Shown: one piece after another, positions 1-8,188 of the stretch
Position numbering within the stretch: the first letter of the stretch is position 1
Layout of the letters: every line of letters starts with the position of its first letter
NCBI RefSeq assembly: GCF_046545555.1
Contig: NZ_JBHZTH010000003.1
Coordinates: forward strand, 186,001 to 250,000
Origin: Winogradskyella sp046545555
Lineage (GTDB): Bacteria; Bacteroidota; Bacteroidia; Flavobacteriales; Flavobacteriaceae
DNA length: 64,000 bases
Reading direction: 5' to 3'
The notes under the pieces: generated by a model
Database searches by the model: none
The model's input: the letters and a program-made list of their open reading frames with translations, nothing else
Told to the model about the DNA's origin: nothing
Made by a program: the position numbers and the translations under genes

Positions 1-1715
1 AAAAGGACTACCACTCCATGTCAATGCAAGAATTGTCAACTGAATTAAATAGGCTTTTAAAGCACCACAAAGTGCAGACAATTTCTAAACAAGTTAATGA
101 AATTAAATCAGAATTTAATGGCAAATACAGTCAGTTACTCGAGGAGAAAAAGGAAGAATTTATAAATGACGGCGGTAACGAGATTGACTTTTATTATACC
201 AACGATACTAAGAAATTATTTAATCAACTTTATAAAGACTATAAACAATCTATAAGTTCTTATTACAAGGAACGTGAGCAAAATTTAAAGCAAAACCTTG
301 AAAATAGATTATCAATAATAGAGGACATCAAAGGCTTACTTTCTGTAGAAGAAAATATGGGTACTACCTATAAAACCTTTAAAGAACTTCAAGAAAAATG
401 GCGTAATGCCGGACCAATTCCTAGAGATAAATACAATAACGCTTGGAACACCTATCACCATCACGTTGAACGTTTCTATGATTTCTTACATCTTAATAAT
501 GATTTAAGAGACATGGACTTTAAGCATAACTATGAGCAAAAAATTAAGATTATAGAACGTGCTGAAGAACTTGTTACTGATAACAATACAAATCGCACTT
601 TTCGAGAATTACAAGTACTCCATAAACTTTGGAAAGAAGAACTAGGGCCTGTAGCTAAAGTACATAGAGACGAAATATGGGAACGCTTTAGTAATGCAAC
701 AAAAGCAATTCATGATAAACGACAAGCCTATTATGCCGATTTAGATAAAGCCCACCAAAAGAATCTAGAAAGAAAGGAAGAACTTATATCTCAGATACAA
801 GCGATAGCTGATGACGAGACCAATGCTCATGGTGCGTGGCAAAACAAGATTAAGGAAGTTGAAACTTTGCGAGATGCATTCTTCAAAGCAGGGAAAGTGC
901 CTCTAAAGGTAAATGAAGCCACTTGGGCAAAATTTAAAGATGCGGTTAGAAAATTCAATCGTGGAAAAAATAAATTCTATAAAGAATTAAAGAAAGACCA
1001 ATACACCAACTTACAAAAGAAGAAAGAGCTTATTAAAATTGCTGAAGAACATAAAGAGAGTGATGATTTTGTCAATGTAACTCCTTTGATGAAGAAAATT
1101 CAAAACGACTGGAAGAAAATAGGGCACGTACCTAGACGTGATAGCGATAAAATATGGAAACAATTTAAGGGAGCCTGTAATCACTTCTTTGATAGAATGA
1201 ATGCTGAGCGTAAAGCAAAGGATCAACATTTATATGATGCCTTCGATAAAAAAACCAAACTATTAGACGCCTTAAAAGAATTAAAATTGTCAGATGATCC
1301 TAAAACGGATATAAAAACCTTACAGGCTAAAATCTCTGAATGGAAAACAGTTGGTTATGTACCTCAAAATAAAAGATATATTGATGGTAAATTCTATAAA
1401 GCCATTGATGATGCTTTCGATAAGCTTAAGATGGATAAGTCTAAGTTAGAAATGATAAAGTTTGAAAGTAAATTAGAGAATCTTGCTGATTCTGATGATA
1501 CTAGGCTACTAGATAATGAACAAAACTTTATTAGAAAACGTATTGGAGAGGTACAATCTGAAATTACACAGTTAGAAAACAACTTGCAGTTTTTCTCTAA
1601 TGTAGATTCTGATAATCCATTGGTAAAAGATGTGCATAAAAATATAGACAATCACAAAAAAGATTTAGATACTTGGAAAGCTAAGTTGATTAAGATTCGT
1701 GGAATGTATAGTTAG
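1..1715 (+). CDS. DUF349 domain-containing protein, 5' end outside the window
   Basis: A highly charged, helical protein made of repeated DUF349 units of about 70 residues, each with a signature such as LQEKWRNAGPIPR, LHKLWKEELGPV, LRDAFFKAGKVPL, IQNDWKKIGHVPR or ISEWKTVGYVPQ. I count five units across the visible 565 residues, followed by a coiled-coil tail. The family is common in Bacteroidetes and its molecular role is not established. The frame stays open upstream of the ATG at 18 to the window edge (codons for KDYHS), and family members carry an acidic N-terminal extension, so I read this as a 5'-truncated gene rather than a start at 18. A strong terminator follows the stop. Confidence 0.85.
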   Translation, partial: KDYHSMSMQELSTELNRLLKHHKVQTISKQVNEIKSEFNGKYSQLLEEKKEEFINDGGNEIDFYYTNDTKKLFNQLYKDYKQSISSYYKEREQNLKQNLENRLSIIEDIKGLLSVEENMGTTYKTFKELQEKWRNAGPIPRDKYNNAWNTYHHHVERFYDFLHLNNDLRDMDFKHNYEQKIKIIERAEELVTDNNTNRTFRELQVLHKLWKEELGPVAKVHRDEIWERFSNATKAIHDKRQAYYADLDKAHQKNLERKEELISQIQAIADDETNAHGAWQNKIKEVETLRDAFFKAGKVPLKVNEATWAKFKDAVRKFNRGKNKFYKELKKDQYTNLQKKKELIKIAEEHKESDDFVNVTPLMKKIQNDWKKIGHVPRRDSDKIWKQFKGACNHFFDRMNAERKAKDQHLYDAFDKKTKLLDALKELKLSDDPKTDIKTLQAKISEWKTVGYVPQNKRYIDGKFYKAIDDAFDKLKMDKSKLEMIKFESKLENLADSDDTRLLDNEQNFIRKRIGEVQSEITQLENNLQFFSNVDSDNPLVKDVHKNIDNHKKDLDTWKAKLIKIRGMYS

Positions 1716-1724
1716 TTATAAATC

Positions 1725-1755
1725 AAAACCCATCAGTTACCAACTGATGGGTTTT
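1725..1755 (+). terminator. Rho-independent terminator after the DUF349 gene
   Basis: A perfect 14-bp stem (AAAACCCATCAGTT pairing with its complement) closes a 3-nt loop and ends in a T run, 10 bp after the stop codon. The A run on the other side lets it serve the convergent mazG transcript too. The remaining 230 bp up to mazG hold nothing I can identify. Confidence 0.85.
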
Positions 1756-1988
1756 GCCCTAACTAAACTAAATTAACCTTAATTACAACCGCTTAAATAA
1801 TAATTAAGATCTCCTACTAAGATTATAAAAACGTTTTTTGTTTCTATACCTTAATTACGCAGAGAAATTACTTTTAGATGTTTTTACTTTTGTTTTTTTG
1901 ATAATTTTAACGTTAGATATCGTAGAAGTTAATTGCAATAAATAGCATCACATTTATTGAATTACCACTATTTATGAATATTAGAAGG

Positions 1989-2762
1989 TTATAAAGACTT
2001 TGCTTCTTCCCAGAATATATCCATTTCAGATAGTGTCATATCTTTAAGAGACTTATTTAAATCTTTAGCTTTACTTTCTAGGTATTGAAAACGTTTGATG
2101 AATTTTTTATTGGTTCGTTCTAAAGCGTTTTCCGGGTCAACTTTTAAGAACCGAGCATAATTAATCATAGAAAATAAAACATCGCCAAATTCATTTTCAA
2201 TGCCATTAGCATCCCCTTTTAGAATTTCTACTTTGAGTTCTGCAAGCTCCTCCTCTACTTTTTCAAAAACTTGTTCTGGTTTTTCCCAATCAAAGCCAAC
2301 ACCTGCAACTTTATCTTGTATACGATTTGCTTTGACCATAGCTGGTAAACTTTTTGGAACACCCTCTAAAACACTTGCTTTACCTTCTTTTAGTTTAAGT
2401 TGCTCCCAATTACGTTTTACATCTTCTTCATTTGCTACAATAACATCTCCATATATATGTGGATGTCGGTCTACCAACTTATCACAAATACTATGACATA
2501 CATCTGCAATATCAAAATCACTTGTTTCACTTCCTATTTTAGAATAAAAAACGATATGTAGCAATACATCTCCGAGTTCCTTTTTTACTTCTTCTAAGTC
2601 GTTATCTAAAATAGCATCTCCTAGCTCGTAAACTTCTTCAATAGTTAAGTGACGAAGAGACTCCATTGTTTGCTTCTTATCCCACGGACATTGCTCTCGC
2701 AACTCATCCATAATATTGAGCAAACGTTCAAAGGCTTTAAGCTGATTAGTTTTATCAGACAT
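1989..2762 (-). CDS. mazG: Nucleoside triphosphate pyrophosphohydrolase MazG
   Basis: MazG hydrolyses (d)NTPs to NMP and pyrophosphate, cleaning aberrant nucleotides from the cytosolic pool. The 257 residues match the usual two-domain length. Domain 1 (about residues 8-115) carries CPWDKKQT, the metal-binding IEEVYEL and KKELGDVLLHIVFY. Domain 2 (about 150-240) carries a second helical metal site around EEELAELK and ENEFGDVLFSMINYARF. It is the last gene of a leftward set ruvX-def-DUF5606-mazG, 2 bp after the DUF5606 stop, so it is almost certainly cotranscribed and perhaps translationally coupled. Confidence 0.93.
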   Translation of the reverse strand: MSDKTNQLKAFERLLNIMDELREQCPWDKKQTMESLRHLTIEEVYELGDAILDNDLEEVKKELGDVLLHIVFYSKIGSETSDFDIADVCHSICDKLVDRHPHIYGDVIVANEEDVKRNWEQLKLKEGKASVLEGVPKSLPAMVKANRIQDKVAGVGFDWEKPEQVFEKVEEELAELKVEILKGDANGIENEFGDVLFSMINYARFLKVDPENALERTNKKFIKRFQYLESKAKDLNKSLKDMTLSEMDIFWEEAKSL

Positions 2763-2764
2763 TT

Positions 2765-3196
2765 CTATTCTTCTTCGTCAGAAGTATCAGTAGAATCTTC
2801 TTCTGTTTCTAAGGTACCTAATAAATCGTTTTTCTGCAGTAAATTATACCACTGAACTACTTTCTTAATATCTGACGGATATACGCGATCTTCATCATAA
2901 TCTGGTAAGACTTCAAAGAAGAATTCTTCTAACGTATCTTTTCCATCTTTATGACTGATAGCAGTTTGTTTTCCATTTTCTTTTTCTTTAACTTTTTTAA
3001 GCACATCTCTTAATGGTACTTCTTCTGTTAAAGTATAGATGGCAATTTCGCTTAAAATACTTATGTTACTGTGCGCACCGACTGTAAGTCTCTTTTTATC
3101 TACTAAAGATTCTACCACAGCACCTGTTCTTGTCTGTGTTACAATTTGAAATAATCCTGGTTTACCAGAAATGGATAAAATTTTATCTAAACTCAT
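2765..3196 (-). CDS. DUF5606 domain-containing protein
   Basis: A 143-residue protein of the Bacteroidetes-restricted DUF5606 family. The N-terminus MSLDKILSISGKPGLF and the segment around KRLTVGAHSNISILSEIAIYT are characteristic; the last 15 residues are very acidic (EEDSTDTSDEEE). There is no signal peptide or membrane segment, so it should be cytosolic. It lies 10 bp after def and 2 bp before mazG. Function is unknown; the neighbourhood of deformylase, RuvX and MazG suggests a housekeeping role, but that is only inference. Confidence 0.85.
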   Translation of the reverse strand: MSLDKILSISGKPGLFQIVTQTRTGAVVESLVDKKRLTVGAHSNISILSEIAIYTLTEEVPLRDVLKKVKEKENGKQTAISHKDGKDTLEEFFFEVLPDYDEDRVYPSDIKKVVQWYNLLQKNDLLGTLETEEDSTDTSDEEE

Positions 3197-3206
3197 ATAT
3201 AATGTA

Positions 3207-3797
3207 TTAACGCTTTCTGCTCATTGCAGGAAAACGCATTCTATAATCTATTTTAATTTTTCCTTTCGAAATATTTGTCAACTTTCCCTTAATTAGACGT
3301 TTTTTAAAAGACGATAACTTATCTGTAAATAGAACTCCCTCGATATGATCGTATTCGTGCTGAATAACTCTAGCAATTAAACCATCATACTCTTCAACAT
3401 GTGTTTCAAAATTTTCATCTTGATATTGAATTTTTATTCTAGGTTTTCTAAATACATCTTCTCTCACATCAGGAATACTTAAACACCCTTCATTAAAAGC
3501 CCACTCATCTCCTTCTTCCTCTAAAATTTGTGGATTTATAAAGGTCTTTTTAAAATTCTTCATTTGTTCTCTATCTTTTTCAGACAAATCTTCATCATCG
3601 GCAAATGGTTCCGTATCAACCAAAAATATTCTAATAGGTAAACCAATTTGTGGCGCTGCTAGACCAACACCATATGCTCCATACATGGTTTCATACATGT
3701 TCTCTAAGAGTTCTTTTAACTTCGGATAATCCTTATCAATCTCTTTCGCTTCTTTCTTTAAAACAGGATCGCCATAAGCTACAATTGGTAATATCAT
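3207..3797 (-). CDS. def: Peptide deformylase
   Basis: Removes the formyl group from the initiator methionine of new proteins, using a bound metal. All three family motifs are present: GVGLAAPQ (residues 43-50), EGCLSIP with metal ligand Cys105, and HEYDH (147-151) with two metal-binding histidines and the catalytic Glu148. At 196 residues it is slightly long because of an acidic insertion at about residues 63-82, which I believe is common in Bacteroidetes deformylases. It is the second gene of the leftward operon, 40 bp after ruvX. Confidence 0.96.
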   Translation of the reverse strand: MILPIVAYGDPVLKKEAKEIDKDYPKLKELLENMYETMYGAYGVGLAAPQIGLPIRIFLVDTEPFADDEDLSEKDREQMKNFKKTFINPQILEEEGDEWAFNEGCLSIPDVREDVFRKPRIKIQYQDENFETHVEEYDGLIARVIQHEYDHIEGVLFTDKLSSFKKRLIKGKLTNISKGKIKIDYRMRFPAMSRKR

Positions 3798-3837
3798 ATT
3801 CTAATTATTTTTTCGGGTGCAAAAATACAATTCTTAT

Positions 3838-4251
3838 TTAAGAATTAGAAGCCATATAACTTTGTAGTATTAACGTAGCACTTATTTCATCAATCAACGC
3901 TTTATTTTGACGCTGCTTTTTCTTTAGCCCACTATCTATCATAGTTTGAAAAGCCATTTTTGACGTAAAACGTTCATCTACCCGCTTTATTGGAATATTA
4001 GGTATCGACTTTGTCAATTGCATCAAAAACTTCTGAATATAAACCTCACTTTCTGAAGCCGTGTTATCCATTTGCTTTGGTTCTCCTACAACAAATTTTT
4101 CAACATTTTCGTTAGAAACATATTTTTTTAAGAATGAAATTAGATCTTTAGTATTAACAGTAGTCAATCCTGAGGCAATAATTTGCATTTCGTCAGTTAC
4201 AGCTAATCCTGTCCGTTTTGTACCATAGTCTATCGCTAAGATTCTTCCCAT
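3838..4251 (-). CDS. ruvX: Putative pre-16S rRNA nuclease / Holliday junction resolvase-like protein RuvX (YqgF)
   Basis: An RNase H-fold nuclease of 137 residues, the normal length. The acidic active-site residues are visible: Asp8 in AIDYGTKRTG, Glu57 in VVGEP, and Asp121 in DEISA; the VDERFTS motif is at 91-97. E. coli YqgF is implicated in maturing the 5' end of 16S rRNA; a role as a Holliday junction resolvase is less certain. It is the first gene of the ruvX-def-DUF5606-mazG operon. A TATCTTTA box on the minus strand (4258-4265) lies only a few bases before the ATG, which implies a very short leader. Confidence 0.93.
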   Translation of the reverse strand: MGRILAIDYGTKRTGLAVTDEMQIIASGLTTVNTKDLISFLKKYVSNENVEKFVVGEPKQMDNTASESEVYIQKFLMQLTKSIPNIPIKRVDERFTSKMAFQTMIDSGLKKKQRQNKALIDEISATLILQSYMASNS

Positions 4252-4257
4252 TGATCG

Positions 4258-4265
4258 TAAAGATA
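4258..4265 (-). promoter_or_regulatory. Putative -7 box of the ruvX-def-DUF5606-mazG operon
   Basis: Minus-strand TATCTTTA differs by one base from the Bacteroidetes TAnnTTTG box and ends 6 bases before the ruvX ATG. If it is used, the mRNA starts at or within two bases of the ATG. Confidence 0.4.
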
Positions 4266-4267
4266 AT

Positions 4268-4378
4268 ATAATAAAAAACGCTTCTTAGCAAGAAGAAGCG
4301 TTTTTCAATAATTAGCTATCAATTAAGTCTTGATTTTATTACCCTCTATAAACAAATCAATGTGTTAATCAATTATAA
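4268..4378 (-). ncRNA. Candidate small RNA, unit 1 of a tandem pair
   Basis: Read leftward, the unit has a TGTGAC box (4399-4404), a TAGTGTC box 14 bp further on (4379-4385), about 50 bp of variable sequence, the conserved block TTAATTGATAGCTAAT (4311-4326), and then a perfect 13-bp hairpin (arms 4293-4305 and 4274-4286) followed by a T run. A box-body-terminator order with no coding potential looks like a small RNA of about 105-110 nt. No protein start or family match is visible. The ends are estimates. Confidence 0.35.
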
Positions 4379-4419
4379 GACACTAAAGTTTTAACTAAGT
4401 CACATTTGTTTTAATAATT

Positions 4420-4531
4420 AAAAAAAGAAAACCCCTCAAACTTAAGGGGAGAGGGGTTTTCGAAATTAGCTATCAATTAAATTCTTAGATATTTATAGAA
4501 ATAAATAATCCTCGCACTTAACTGATAATAA
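4420..4531 (-). ncRNA. Candidate small RNA, unit 2 of a tandem pair
   Basis: This is the second copy of the arrangement, displaced by 153-154 bp: TGTGAC (4552-4557), TAGTGTC (4532-4538), the same TTAATTGATAGCTAAT block (4465-4480), and a hairpin with AAAACCCCTC/GAGGGGTTTT arms (4427-4461) followed by seven Ts on the minus strand. The hairpin sequence is unrelated to that of unit 1 while the boxes and the block before the hairpin are conserved. Together the two units fill most of the 368-bp gap between ruvX and dapD. Confidence 0.35.
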
Positions 4532-4572
4532 GACACTACATTTTTTATGAGGTCACAATTATTTTAAAATAC

Positions 4573-4603
4573 TTTCTGAAGCCTTATTATCGACTTATCT
4601 TTG
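4573..4603 (+). promoter_or_regulatory. Promoter of dapD
   Basis: TATCTTTG (4596-4603) matches the Bacteroidetes TAnnTTTG -7 consensus. TTTC at 4573-4576 sits 19 bp upstream and is one base from the TTTG -33 element. The dapD ATG lies 17 bases downstream of the -7 box. Confidence 0.65.
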
Positions 4604-4619
4604 GTTAAAATTTTAAGAG

Positions 4620-5435
4620 ATGAAACAACTACAATCCGTAATAGAAAATGCATGGGAAGACCGTTCCCTTTTAACTAACCAAGTAACTATAGATGCTATA
4701 AGAAGCGTAATAAACCTAATTGATGAAGGCACTCTTAGAGTCGCTGAACCTGTAAAAGATGGCTGGCAAGTGAATGAATGGGTTAAAAAAGCTGTTGTTC
4801 TTTATTTTCCAATTCAGAAAATGGAGTCATTTGAAGTTGGTGTTTTTGAGTACCATGATAAAATACCACTAAAACGTGGTTATGCTGATAAAGGCATAAG
4901 AGTGGTTCCTCACGCTGTGGCAAGACATGGAGCATATATCTCTAAAGGTGTTATTATGATGCCAAGTTATGTTAATATAGGAGCCTATGTAGCCGAAGGT
5001 ACTATGGTAGATACTTGGGCAACTGTTGGTAGTTGTGCTCAGATTGGTAAAAATGTACATTTATCGGGCGGAGTTGGTATAGGTGGTGTATTAGAACCTT
5101 TGCAAGCAGCACCGGTTATTATAGAGGATGGTGCTTTTATTGGCAGCCGCTGTATTGTAGTTGAAGGAGTCCGTGTAGAAAAAGAAGCGGTTTTAGGTGC
5201 GAATGTTGTATTAACTATGAGTACCAAAATTATTGATGTAACTGGTGACGAACCGGTTGAGATGAAAGGAAGAGTACCTGCACGTTCTGTTGTTATACCA
5301 GGAAGTTATACTAAAAACTTTAAGGCGGGAGAATTCCAAGTTCCTTGTGCATTAATTATTGGAAAACGTAAAGAAAGTACCGATAAGAAAACATCTTTAA
5401 ACGATGCATTACGTGAGTATGGTGTCGCCGTGTAA
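4620..5435 (+). CDS. dapD: 2,3,4,5-tetrahydropyridine-2,6-dicarboxylate N-succinyltransferase
   Basis: Transfers succinate from succinyl-CoA to tetrahydrodipicolinate in the succinylase branch of lysine/diaminopimelate synthesis, which supplies peptidoglycan. The 271 residues match the family. A helical N-terminal domain is followed by a left-handed beta helix of hexapeptide repeats (about residues 100-235, from GAYISKGVIMMPSYVNIGAY to ARSVVIPGSY). The last enzyme of lysine synthesis, lysA, is also in this window, 44 kb away and not linked to dapD. The GT9 gene starts at the base after the dapD stop, so the two should be cotranscribed. Confidence 0.96.
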   Translation: MKQLQSVIENAWEDRSLLTNQVTIDAIRSVINLIDEGTLRVAEPVKDGWQVNEWVKKAVVLYFPIQKMESFEVGVFEYHDKIPLKRGYADKGIRVVPHAVARHGAYISKGVIMMPSYVNIGAYVAEGTMVDTWATVGSCAQIGKNVHLSGGVGIGGVLEPLQAAPVIIEDGAFIGSRCIVVEGVRVEKEAVLGANVVLTMSTKIIDVTGDEPVEMKGRVPARSVVIPGSYTKNFKAGEFQVPCALIIGKRKESTDKKTSLNDALREYGVAV

Positions 5436-6503
5436 ATGAAAATCTTAATCATACAACAGAAAATGATAGGTGATGTTTTGGCTACAAGCATTTTGTTTGA
5501 GGCCATAAAGCAAAAATATCCTAGTGCTAAATTACACTATGTAATAAATTCGCACACCTATCCTGTTGTTAAAGAAAACCCTTTTATAGATACGTTCCAT
5601 TTTTTTACTCCAAAGCACGAAAAGAGTAAGCTCAAATTATTGAAATTTGCTAATCAATTACGAAAAGAAAATTTTGATGTGCTTATTGATGTCTACTCTA
5701 AGATTTCGAGTCAGATTATTTCTATGCGCTCTAAGGCGGATATTAAAATCTCTATAGATAAAGGTCACAACCATTTTATTTTTAATAATCGAGTTAAATA
5801 CAAATCAACTGCACAAACTAATGCAGGTTTGGCAATAGAAAACAGGCTACAATTATTAAAACCTTTAAATATTGAGGTTTCTAAAATTGTAAGACCAAAA
5901 ATTTATATCACAGATGCTGAAAAGGTGAATGCCAAACTGTTTTTAGAATCTAATTCGATTGATCTTAATAAGCCACTTTACATGTTAGGAGTTTTAGGAA
6001 GCGGAAGTAACAAAACGTATCCTCTAGAGCTTATGGCCAAAGTAATTGATAATATTGCTGACACTAAACCAAATAGTCAAATAATATTTAATTATATACC
6101 TAAACAAGAAGATGATGCAAGAGCCTTATTAAAATTATGCTCGGTAAAAACTCAAGAACATATCTATTTTAATGTCTTTGGTGAAAATCTTAGAGATTTC
6201 TTGGCAATGACAACACATTGTGATGCCTTAATTGGTAACGAAGGAGGGGCAATTAATATGGCCAAAGCCTTAATGATTCCTACATTTACTATTTTTTCAC
6301 CTTGGATTAAAAAAGAAGCATGGAACATGTTTGATGAAGGCAACAAGCATGTTTCTATTCATTTAAAGGACTACCAGAGTCAGCATTACGCAAAAACCAC
6401 ACATCCAAAAGAGCTAAAAACGAAAGCTTTCGAACTATATAAAAAATTTAGTCCTTCATTTTTTGAACAAGAATTAAAAGATTTTTTAAAACGTTTAAGT
6501 TAA
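5436..6503 (+). CDS. Glycosyltransferase family 9 (LPS heptosyltransferase-like)
   Basis: A 355-residue GT9-type enzyme. The N-terminus MKILIIQQKMIGDVLATSIL is the typical heptosyltransferase start (nucleotide-binding Rossmann fold followed by the GD motif), and the C-terminal domain has the donor-site segment LIGNEGGAINMAKAL. Family members add heptose or similar sugars from ADP-activated donors to the LPS inner core at the inner membrane. It follows dapD with no gap and opens an LPS-core gene group. The exact sugar cannot be read from sequence. Its stop shares four bases (TTAA) with the stop of the convergent GT2 gene. Confidence 0.85.
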   Translation: MKILIIQQKMIGDVLATSILFEAIKQKYPSAKLHYVINSHTYPVVKENPFIDTFHFFTPKHEKSKLKLLKFANQLRKENFDVLIDVYSKISSQIISMRSKADIKISIDKGHNHFIFNNRVKYKSTAQTNAGLAIENRLQLLKPLNIEVSKIVRPKIYITDAEKVNAKLFLESNSIDLNKPLYMLGVLGSGSNKTYPLELMAKVIDNIADTKPNSQIIFNYIPKQEDDARALLKLCSVKTQEHIYFNVFGENLRDFLAMTTHCDALIGNEGGAINMAKALMIPTFTIFSPWIKKEAWNMFDEGNKHVSIHLKDYQSQHYAKTTHPKELKTKAFELYKKFSPSFFEQELKDFLKRLS

Positions 6504-7321
6504 TTTTTTTCTATTCCGAAAGTCGTCCAATTTTTATTCTCGTTTTTTGTTGTGGCTCTAATCGCTAGATTTTTATCGATGGACTCTTTTGTTTTATAGC
6601 CCCTTGGATGATCTAAATGCAGGCAAACAGCACTGTATCTTATCTGCTTAGACTTTAATCCAAAATTAAATAAACGCTCTCCCAGTTCGCGATCTTGACC
6701 TCCATATTGCATACGTTCGTCAAATCCATTTACGGCAACAATATCTTTTTTCCATCCTGATGAGTTGTGACCATTCCAACTTGCATTTGTTGGAGTTACA
6801 GTATTTAAGAACTGTCTAGAAAACCCTTTCGCAGTTAGTTTATTATTTTTAAATGAAGACTTTAAACCATGAGACTTTAACCACTTTACATTAAAGCATC
6901 GTTGCGATAAGATATCATCCTTTGTTATAAGTTTAGAAATAGTCATAGGTAGCATAAAATAACCACCAGAAAGAAAATAACCTTCTTCTCGCTCCTTAAT
7001 GTGCACCTCAACATAGTCCGCTCGTGCCATACAATCTCCATCGCTCATGAGAATATAGTCTGAACTACAAGCTAATATAGCTTTATTTAAAATCTGTGAT
7101 TTCTGAAACCCATTGTCTTTATGCCAAACGTGCACGATAGAGTAACTTACTTCAGATTTCATTTTTTCAATAAGATCAAGAGTTGGTTGTTTTGAGCCAT
7201 CATCTGCAATAATCATTTCAAAATTCTTATAATTCTGTGCCTCATAACTCCACATGACTTTTTCTAACCAGTCTTCAGAATTATATGTACTAATAATGAT
7301 CGAAATTTCGGGTTTCTGCAT
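6500..7321 (-). CDS. Glycosyltransferase family 2, two-domain type
   Basis: A 273-residue GT2 enzyme. The N-terminal GT-A fold shows SIIISTYNSEDWL, the nucleotide-binding ADDGSKQ and the metal-binding SDGDC; the C-terminal half has VNGFDERMQYGGQDRELGERL, as in the galactosyltransferase C-terminal domain. It probably extends an LPS core or O-glycan chain on the cytoplasmic face of the inner membrane. It lies 4 bp after the paralogous GT2 gene at 7326-8147, with the same domain order and several shared motifs (NTVTPT/NTITPT, GFDERM.YGG.DRE.GER), so the two look like a tandem duplication acting in sequence. Confidence 0.88.
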   Translation of the reverse strand: MQKPEISIIISTYNSEDWLEKVMWSYEAQNYKNFEMIIADDGSKQPTLDLIEKMKSEVSYSIVHVWHKDNGFQKSQILNKAILACSSDYILMSDGDCMARADYVEVHIKEREEGYFLSGGYFMLPMTISKLITKDDILSQRCFNVKWLKSHGLKSSFKNNKLTAKGFSRQFLNTVTPTNASWNGHNSSGWKKDIVAVNGFDERMQYGGQDRELGERLFNFGLKSKQIRYSAVCLHLDHPRGYKTKESIDKNLAIRATTKNENKNWTTFGIEKN

Positions 7322-7325
7322 ATAC

Positions 7326-8147
7326 CTATTTCTTTATACCAAAGGCTGTCCATTTAGACTTGTTCTGCCTTGTCTTTTGCCTTATTTCTTTATTTAAAAG
7401 TGTAGCTTCTATATTTTTATAAGGCCTATTATGATACAAATGTAAACAAATCGCACTATATCTAATTTGTAAAAATTTAATGCCATTATTCATCATTCTT
7501 TCACCTACTTCCCTGTCTTCACCTCCATAATGCATGCGTTCGTCAAATCCATTTACTGCTATTATATCGGCCCTATAACAAGATACATTCATACCGTCGA
7601 AAGTAGCTTTTGTTGGTGTTATTGTATTTAAAAAATTAGCTGTAAATTTCGATTTTGTCAATTTATTTAATTTAAAACTCCTTGGTTGGCCATTTACTAT
7701 TAACCAATCCTTTTTAAAACATTTTTGGGCAATAATAAGTTCTCTCGTAATTTCTTTAGAAATGTTTTCTGTAAGCTTAAAATAACCACCAGATAGTGCG
7801 CTCTTTTTTCGTTTTAAAAGACTGTGTTGTGCAACAAAATCCTTACGAGGAATACAATCGCCATCAGTAAAAATAAGATACTGCGCATTTGAAGCTTCAA
7901 TGGCTTTATTCAAAATTTTTGTTTTCTGAAAACCATTATCTACTTGCCAAACATGAACAATTTTTATATTCGTTCGTAATTTAAAATTATCAATAACATC
8001 TTTAGTTCTCTCGTCAGATCCATCATCGGCTATGATTATCTCAAAGTCTTTAGTGCTTTGAATATTATAACCATCTAAAACTAACTCTAACCATTGTGGC
8101 TGATTATAAGTACTAATTATAACAGAGTTATTTGGATGTGATATCAT
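7326..8147 (-). CDS. Glycosyltransferase family 2, two-domain type (paralogue of the next gene)
   Basis: GT2 enzyme of 273 residues from the chosen start, with SVIISTYNQPQWL, ADDGSDER, the DXD-like TDGDC and the C-terminal VNGFDERMHYGGEDREVGERM segment. An ATG at 8186 is in frame, but I prefer the ATG at 8147. It aligns the N-terminus with the paralogue downstream, and a minus-strand TACTTTTG promoter box (8153-8160) lies between the two ATGs. That box would place transcription initiation at or just before 8147. It is divergent from the WaaE-like gene at 8189. Confidence 0.86.
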   Translation of the reverse strand: MISHPNNSVIISTYNQPQWLELVLDGYNIQSTKDFEIIIADDGSDERTKDVIDNFKLRTNIKIVHVWQVDNGFQKTKILNKAIEASNAQYLIFTDGDCIPRKDFVAQHSLLKRKKSALSGGYFKLTENISKEITRELIIAQKCFKKDWLIVNGQPRSFKLNKLTKSKFTANFLNTITPTKATFDGMNVSCYRADIIAVNGFDERMHYGGEDREVGERMMNNGIKFLQIRYSAICLHLYHNRPYKNIEATLLNKEIRQKTRQNKSKWTAFGIKK

Positions 8148-8152
8148 ATTAA

Positions 8153-8160
8153 CAAAAGTA
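8153..8160 (-). promoter_or_regulatory. -7 box of the GT2 pair; implies a leaderless start
   Basis: Minus-strand TACTTTTG fits TAnnTTTG exactly and ends 5 bases before the ATG at 8147. It rules out the upstream in-frame ATG at 8186 for this transcript. On the plus strand a TATTTTTA box (8162-8169) may serve the divergent gene at 8189, so the two promoters lie back to back. Confidence 0.5.
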
Positions 8161-8188
8161 CTATTTTTACAGCAGTGAAATTGCAACT

